Shown piece after piece: positions 41,787-45,036 of a DNA stretch of 45,036 nt. Made by a program: the position numbers and the translations under genes. The notes under the pieces were generated by a model. That model saw nothing but the letters and a program-made list of their open reading frames with translations, was not told where the DNA came from and searched no databases. How positions within the stretch are numbered: the stretch's first letter is position 1; every line of letters begins with the position of its first letter. This stretch comes from JBGTNQ01 sp038212375 (lineage in GTDB: Bacteria > Patescibacteriota > Minisyncoccia > Phycocordibacterales > Zambryskibacteraceae): contig JBBQUO010000003.1 of assembly GCA_038212375.1 (NCBI GenBank), positions 1 through 45,036 on the forward strand. The letters are read 5' to 3'.

Positions 41787-42237
41787 TTATTTCATTATCA
41801 CGAGAGTTTTTGCTACCAGATCATGTAAACCTTGTTTCTTTTCAGTGAAGCCAACCATTAAAAATCCAATTCCAAATGTAATACACGAAAGAATTTTTGC
41901 AAAGTGCCTTCCTGTTGCATGAGCAAAAGAAATCCTACTCCCTGCATAATCGGTAACTCATACCAAGAATTTGTTTGCCCAGCGTTGCTTGAGCAACAGA
42001 ACTTTCCATATACGCGAAGTAGAGCCATGATACAAAAGCCTGTACGAGTCCTTGTTGATGTGTGTAACTAGATGAACCAAATATAAATGCGATGAAACCA
42101 GCTACAGTACCCACAACCAAACCATCGATAATAGCAGCGAGTACTCGCTTCCAAAAACCCGAGTATTGAATCTGCGCATTACCCTGTTCTAAAGTTGACT
42201 GAGGTGTAACGACAGTTATTGGTTGTGTTTGTTCCAT
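41787..42237 (-). pseudogene. RDD-family membrane protein, frameshifted
   Basis: The frame from ATG 42237 encodes an RDD domain up to LGKQILGM, then shifts to SYRLCRE and stops at 41935. In another frame the RDD C-terminus continues without break: VTDYAGSRISFAHATGRHF, then ILSCITFGIGFLMVGFTEK and LHDLVAKTLVIMK to TAA at 41787. The break is at about 41958 (ATG-A-GTT), equal to one extra base or two missing. With it repaired the protein would be a normal ~150-aa RDD protein with two to three TM helices. It stands between lemA and htpX. Either a recent mutation or a sequence error. Confidence 0.75.
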
Positions 42238-42255
42238 TGCAATTAATATTAAAGG

Positions 42256-42813
42256 TTAAAACTTTACTTCTACTGCATTTCTTTCAACTGCAGAATCGCC
42301 GAGTTCAAAGAATTCCATTTTAGAGAAGTGAAACATCGAAGCGATCATAGACCCTGGGAAGGACTCAAGTCCGATATTGAGATCACGAACATTACCATTG
42401 TAGAAACGGCGTGCAGATTGGATCTTGTCTTCTGTATCTGAGAGTTCTTGCTGAAGAGAGAGGAAATTTTGATTTGCCTTTAAATCTGGATATGCTTCTG
42501 CAATAGCAAATACAGATTTGAGCGCTCCAGTGAGCATATTTTCTGCCTTACCCTTTTCGTCTACTGTTTGAGCACCCATCGCCATACTTCGAGCTTTGGT
42601 TACATTTTCGAAAGCAGTAGATTCATGAGTTGCGTATCCTTTTACGGTATTAACGAGATTTGGAATGAGATCATATCTCCGCTTGAGCTGTATATCAATA
42701 TCTGCAAGAGCTTCTTTTGTTCGGTTCACGAGACGAACAAAACTATTGTATGCAACAATAATCCAAACGACGAACAGAACAATAATGGCAAGTAAGATGG
42801 TCATAAATGACAT
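42256..42813 (-). CDS. lemA: LemA family protein
   Basis: A 185-aa membrane-anchored protein. ATG 42813 (MSFMTILLAI) is chosen because the longer frame to 42912 reads through the groEL terminator hairpin. One N-terminal TM helix (about 4-22) is followed by YNSFVRLVNRTKEALADIDIQLKRRYDLIPNL, the diagnostic LemA block, and a helical domain ending FSKMEFFEL. LemA occurs beside HtpX or TPM-domain proteins and forms helical bundles (family knowledge). First of lemA-RDD-htpX; a TATAAT box at 42857-42862 may be its promoter. Confidence 0.92.
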   Translation of the reverse strand: MSFMTILLAIIVLFVVWIIVAYNSFVRLVNRTKEALADIDIQLKRRYDLIPNLVNTVKGYATHESTAFENVTKARSMAMGAQTVDEKGKAENMLTGALKSVFAIAEAYPDLKANQNFLSLQQELSDTEDKIQSARRFYNGNVRDLNIGLESFPGSMIASMFHFSKMEFFELGDSAVERNAVEVKF

Positions 42814-42860
42814 GAAATTGATGGGAGTTAAAAAGTAAAAATACACTACTGTCAGTATTA

Positions 42861-42904
42861 TACCACAAAACCCCCGCCGATATATCGGCGGGGGCTTTGT
42901 GGTA
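42861..42904 (-). terminator. Terminator after groEL
   Basis: Long stem built on CCCCCGCCGATA / TATCGGCGGGGG, extended by CCACAAA/TTTGTGG. The strongest GC hairpin in the right half of the window. Confidence 0.88.
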
Positions 42905-42918
42905 TTCGTCATTCATCA

Positions 42919-44556
42919 CTAGTACCCTCCTGCCAAGTCCTGAGGAGTTTTTTCCTCTTTTGGTTCGTCCGCAATAGCCACTTCTGTTGTAAGAAGAATT
43001 GCTGCAGCAGATACTGCGTGCTGGAGCGCTGAGCGCGTAACCTTCACAGGGTCAATAATCCCCGCCTTAAACATATCATCGACATACTCATCACTGAGGG
43101 CATCGTATCCAAAATGTGCTGCACCTTCTGAAACCTTATCAATAATAACTGATCCATCATCACGCCCCGCATTTACAGCAATTTGCCTGAGAGGCTCTTT
43201 GAGCGCTCGCACTACTACGTGATATCCCACCGCGAATTCTCCTGCTACAAGGCCTTTCCCTTCTTCGGTATATTTACTTGCGAGCTTCTTTGCGACTTTG
43301 ACGAGCGCGGTACCACCACCAACCACGATCCCTTCTTCAATGGCAGCTTTGGTTGCATTGACCGCATCTTCGATTTTCAGTTTGAGATATTTCATCTCAG
43401 TTTCTGTCGCTGCTCCAACCTTGATCACCGCAACACCCCCAGTAAGCTTTGCGATTCGCTCTTCCACCTTTTCGACATCAAATTTTGAATCAGTCTGGGC
43501 CTTCTGCTTCTTGAGCTGAGCTACGCGAGTATCTACTTCAGACTTTTTTCCTTTACCACCGACAATCGTGGTGTTTTCTTTTGTTGAAATAATTTTTGTT
43601 GCGCGACCGAGTACGTCGAGCTCTACCGTATCGAGCTTGAGCCCAAGATCATCAGAAACAACCTGCGCTCCCACCACAATCGCAATATCAGTAAGGAGTT
43701 CCTTTTTTCGTTCACCATATCCGGGAGCTTTCACTGCGAGAATATTGAACCCTCCGCGAAGCTTGTTGAGTACAAATGTTGTAAGTGCTTCCCCATCGAC
43801 ATCATCTGCAATGATAACCAAATCTTTTTTGCCTGTTGCTGCGAGCTTTTCAAGAAGTGGAAGAATTTCTTTAATACTTGAAATCCTTTTGTCCGTAATG
43901 AGTACCGGTACATCGCGATACTCGGCTTCCATCCGTGATGTATCAGTGATCATATATGCAGACACATATCCCTTATCAAATTGCATACCACCCACCACTT
44001 CAGACTCCACTCCAAACGAAGGTGACTCTTCTACGGTCACAACACCATCCTTTCCTACTTTTTTAATAGTGTCTGCGATGATAGTACCGATCTCAGCACT
44101 TTCAGCAGAGATGGTCGCGATCTGCCTAATCTCGCTATCTGTTTTGATTTGCTTTGATAATCCGCGAAGCTCTTCGACAGCATCTGCAAGCGCCTTTTCC
44201 ATCCCGAGACGAACTCCCATCGCATTTGCACCGAGTGTTGTTTTCTTAAAACCTTCATTTACCAAAGCTCCGGCAAGCACAACAGATGTTGTCGTTCCAT
44301 CTCCCGCAACATCATTGGTCTTTGTGGCAACTTCTTTTACAATCTCGGCACCCATATTTTCAAACTTATCTTTTAGCGTAATTTCTTTTGCAATAGAAAC
44401 ACCATCGTTTGTTATAGTCGGACTTCCATACCCTTTGTCGAGTACGACGTTTCGTCCGCGAGGACCAATGGTGATTTTTACTGCATCAACTACAACATCC
44501 ACTCCCCGCTTGAGTGCTTTGCGCGCATCTTCATGAAAGAGAATAACTTTACTCAT
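42919..44556 (-). CDS. groEL: Chaperonin GroEL
   Basis: A 545-aa 60-kDa chaperonin with all expected blocks: ITIGPRGRNVVLDKGYGSPTITNDGVSIAKEI, the ATPase GDGTTTSVVLA (catalytic Asp), AVKAPGYGERKKELLTDIA in the apical domain and VGGGTALVKVAKKL. It ends in DLAGGY without a GGM-repeat tail. It follows groES by 20 bp. No CIRCE operator is visible upstream of groES, so control is probably not HrcA-type by this signal. Confidence 0.97.
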   Translation of the reverse strand: MSKVILFHEDARKALKRGVDVVVDAVKITIGPRGRNVVLDKGYGSPTITNDGVSIAKEITLKDKFENMGAEIVKEVATKTNDVAGDGTTTSVVLAGALVNEGFKKTTLGANAMGVRLGMEKALADAVEELRGLSKQIKTDSEIRQIATISAESAEIGTIIADTIKKVGKDGVVTVEESPSFGVESEVVGGMQFDKGYVSAYMITDTSRMEAEYRDVPVLITDKRISSIKEILPLLEKLAATGKKDLVIIADDVDGEALTTFVLNKLRGGFNILAVKAPGYGERKKELLTDIAIVVGAQVVSDDLGLKLDTVELDVLGRATKIISTKENTTIVGGKGKKSEVDTRVAQLKKQKAQTDSKFDVEKVEERIAKLTGGVAVIKVGAATETEMKYLKLKIEDAVNATKAAIEEGIVVGGGTALVKVAKKLASKYTEEGKGLVAGEFAVGYHVVVRALKEPLRQIAVNAGRDDGSVIIDKVSEGAAHFGYDALSDEYVDDMFKAGIIDPVKVTRSALQHAVSAAAILLTTEVAIADEPKEEKTPQDLAGGY

Positions 44557-44576
44557 AATTGTGTATTTGTATGTTG

Positions 44577-44951
44577 TTAGGTATTAATAATTGCCATTAT
44601 TTCTCCTTCTCGTACCAATAGATATTCTTCTCCTTCGTAGGTGAGATGTTCGCCCCAGCTAAACAATATAGTATCTCCAGCCTTGACCAGACTTCCGATA
44701 TACTTTCCATCCTCATACCGACCAGCTCCGACTGCAACAACAGTACCGCGTTTTGCTCCTTTATCGTCTTTGACTGAGTCGGGAATATAGATGCCTGACT
44801 CTGTTTTTTTATTATCGAGACCTTGTAACTCTTTTATGAGAATCCTATCGGCAAGTGGCGTAATACCAATGGATTCATTTCTTGCAACTTTATCAAGACT
44901 GAGTTGCTTTTTTGGGCTAGATTTTTTTGTCGTCATCTTTTTCTTTTTCAT
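44577..44951 (-). CDS. groES: Co-chaperonin GroES
   Basis: A 124-aa protein from ATG 44951 (MKKKKMTTKK); ATG 44936 is an alternative. The GroES fold is clear from ITPLADRILIKELQ, ESGIYIPDSVKDDKGAKRGTVVAVGAG, VKAGDTILFSWGEHLTYEGEEYLLVREGEIMAI. It has a ~28-residue Lys-rich N-terminal extension not usual for the ~95-aa family. The mobile loop (KKTESGIYIPD) is intact. A TATAAT box lies about 36 nt before the ATG. Together with groEL it forms the folding chamber. Confidence 0.95.
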   Translation of the reverse strand: MKKKKMTTKKSSPKKQLSLDKVARNESIGITPLADRILIKELQGLDNKKTESGIYIPDSVKDDKGAKRGTVVAVGAGRYEDGKYIGSLVKAGDTILFSWGEHLTYEGEEYLLVREGEIMAIINT

Positions 44952-45012
44952 GTATCTATGTATTAAATCTAGTAATAGGCCTTCATTATATACAAAATTC
45001 AAAAAAGAAAAG

Positions 45013-45036
45013 GGGTTCCGTATCGATACGGAACCC
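45013..45036 (-). terminator. Terminator of a gene beyond the right edge
   Basis: Perfect palindrome with arms GGGTTCCGTATC / GATACGGAACCC, followed on the minus strand by CCTTTTCTTTTTT. It insulates groES from whatever lies upstream. Confidence 0.7.

Noticed and set aside
42814..42912. Longer LemA start at 42912
   Set aside because: The extra N-terminus is encoded by the groEL terminator hairpin and lies upstream of the likely lemA promoter.
43568..44536. 322-codon plus-strand frame
   Set aside because: Antisense shadow of groEL with Ser/Thr-rich low-complexity translation and no RBS.
44952..45012. CIRCE operator upstream of groES
   Set aside because: No GCACTC-N9-GAGTGC inverted repeat is present.
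1..45036. CRISPR array, insertion sequence or prophage
   Set aside because: No regularly spaced repeats, transposase, integrase or phage structural genes were seen.

Overview
The window reads as a chromosomal segment of a Candidatus Patescibacteria (CPR) bacterium, most likely of the Parcubacteria/Paceibacteria branch. The base composition is AT-rich and genes are short and tightly packed. Several features point this way (inference from gene content; no 16S rRNA gene is present): a PEGA-domain membrane protein, a transketolase split into two genes, an RpiB/Rpe/transketolase/GAPDH sugar-phosphate set, a large TraD/VirB4-like ATPase, a LemA-RDD-HtpX cluster and many small membrane orphans. The standard code appears to be used: TAG ends pheS, the PfkB kinase and groEL, and TGA ends the EamA gene. 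Almost everything lies on the minus strand. The plus strand carries only the two genes at the left edge, the PfkB kinase and one orphan at 22.7-23.5 kb.

Layout. 0-1 kb: the end of an MBL-fold hydrolase and an orphan with a consensus promoter. 1-7 kb: gyrB, a C39-like cysteine peptidase, pheT and pheS. 7-12.6 kb: a surface-glycan cluster (PEGA protein, membrane glycosyltransferase, anchored clan-A glycosidase, EamA transporter, GH1 beta-glycosidase). 12.7-16.1 kb: tRNA-Thr and translation genes (rpsB-tsf, prfA, rpmE). 16.1-16.5 kb: a GC-rich structured noncoding RNA with its own promoter and terminator. 16.6-19 kb: a coiled-coil lytic transglycosylase and ribosomal protein L25. 19-29.5 kb: central carbon metabolism (FAD-linked dehydrogenase, class II aldolase, PfkB kinase, both transketolase halves around a VOC gene, Rpe-like epimerase, RpiB, GAPDH) with small membrane orphans and a MazG-like NTP pyrophosphohydrolase. 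29.5-33.3 kb: class I ribonucleotide reductase nrdAB. 33.5-40 kb: DUF192, an RRM protein, an interrupted Cdd1-like HhH gene coupled to the TraD-like ATPase, small orphans, an AlkA-like glycosylase and a frameshifted LMW-PTPase. 40-45 kb: tRNA-Ser, a GGDEF diguanylate cyclase, htpX, a frameshifted RDD gene, lemA, groEL and groES.

Most striking observations. (1) PheT carries a complete NlpC/P60 cysteine-peptidase domain inserted in its B5 domain, with Tyr/Cys/His/His all present. It also lacks the usual N-terminal EMAP-like tRNA-binding domain, and a second papain-like peptidase gene follows directly. (2) A ~410-nt structured RNA that I cannot match to RNase P RNA, tmRNA or SRP RNA. (3) A Cdd1-family gene of full family length interrupted by one in-frame TAG. 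(4) An R2 ribonucleotide reductase subunit with Phe at the radical-Tyr position and Glu as first metal ligand, as in class Ic Mn/Fe enzymes. (5) A recurring -10 box 6-8 nt before the start codon, suggesting widespread leaderless transcription.

How the genes fit together. The sugar-phosphate genes form a non-oxidative pentose-phosphate route feeding lower glycolysis. The glycan cluster and lytic transglycosylase act on the envelope. The TraD-like ATPase would belong to a DNA-transfer or pilus-like machine whose other parts are not in the window.
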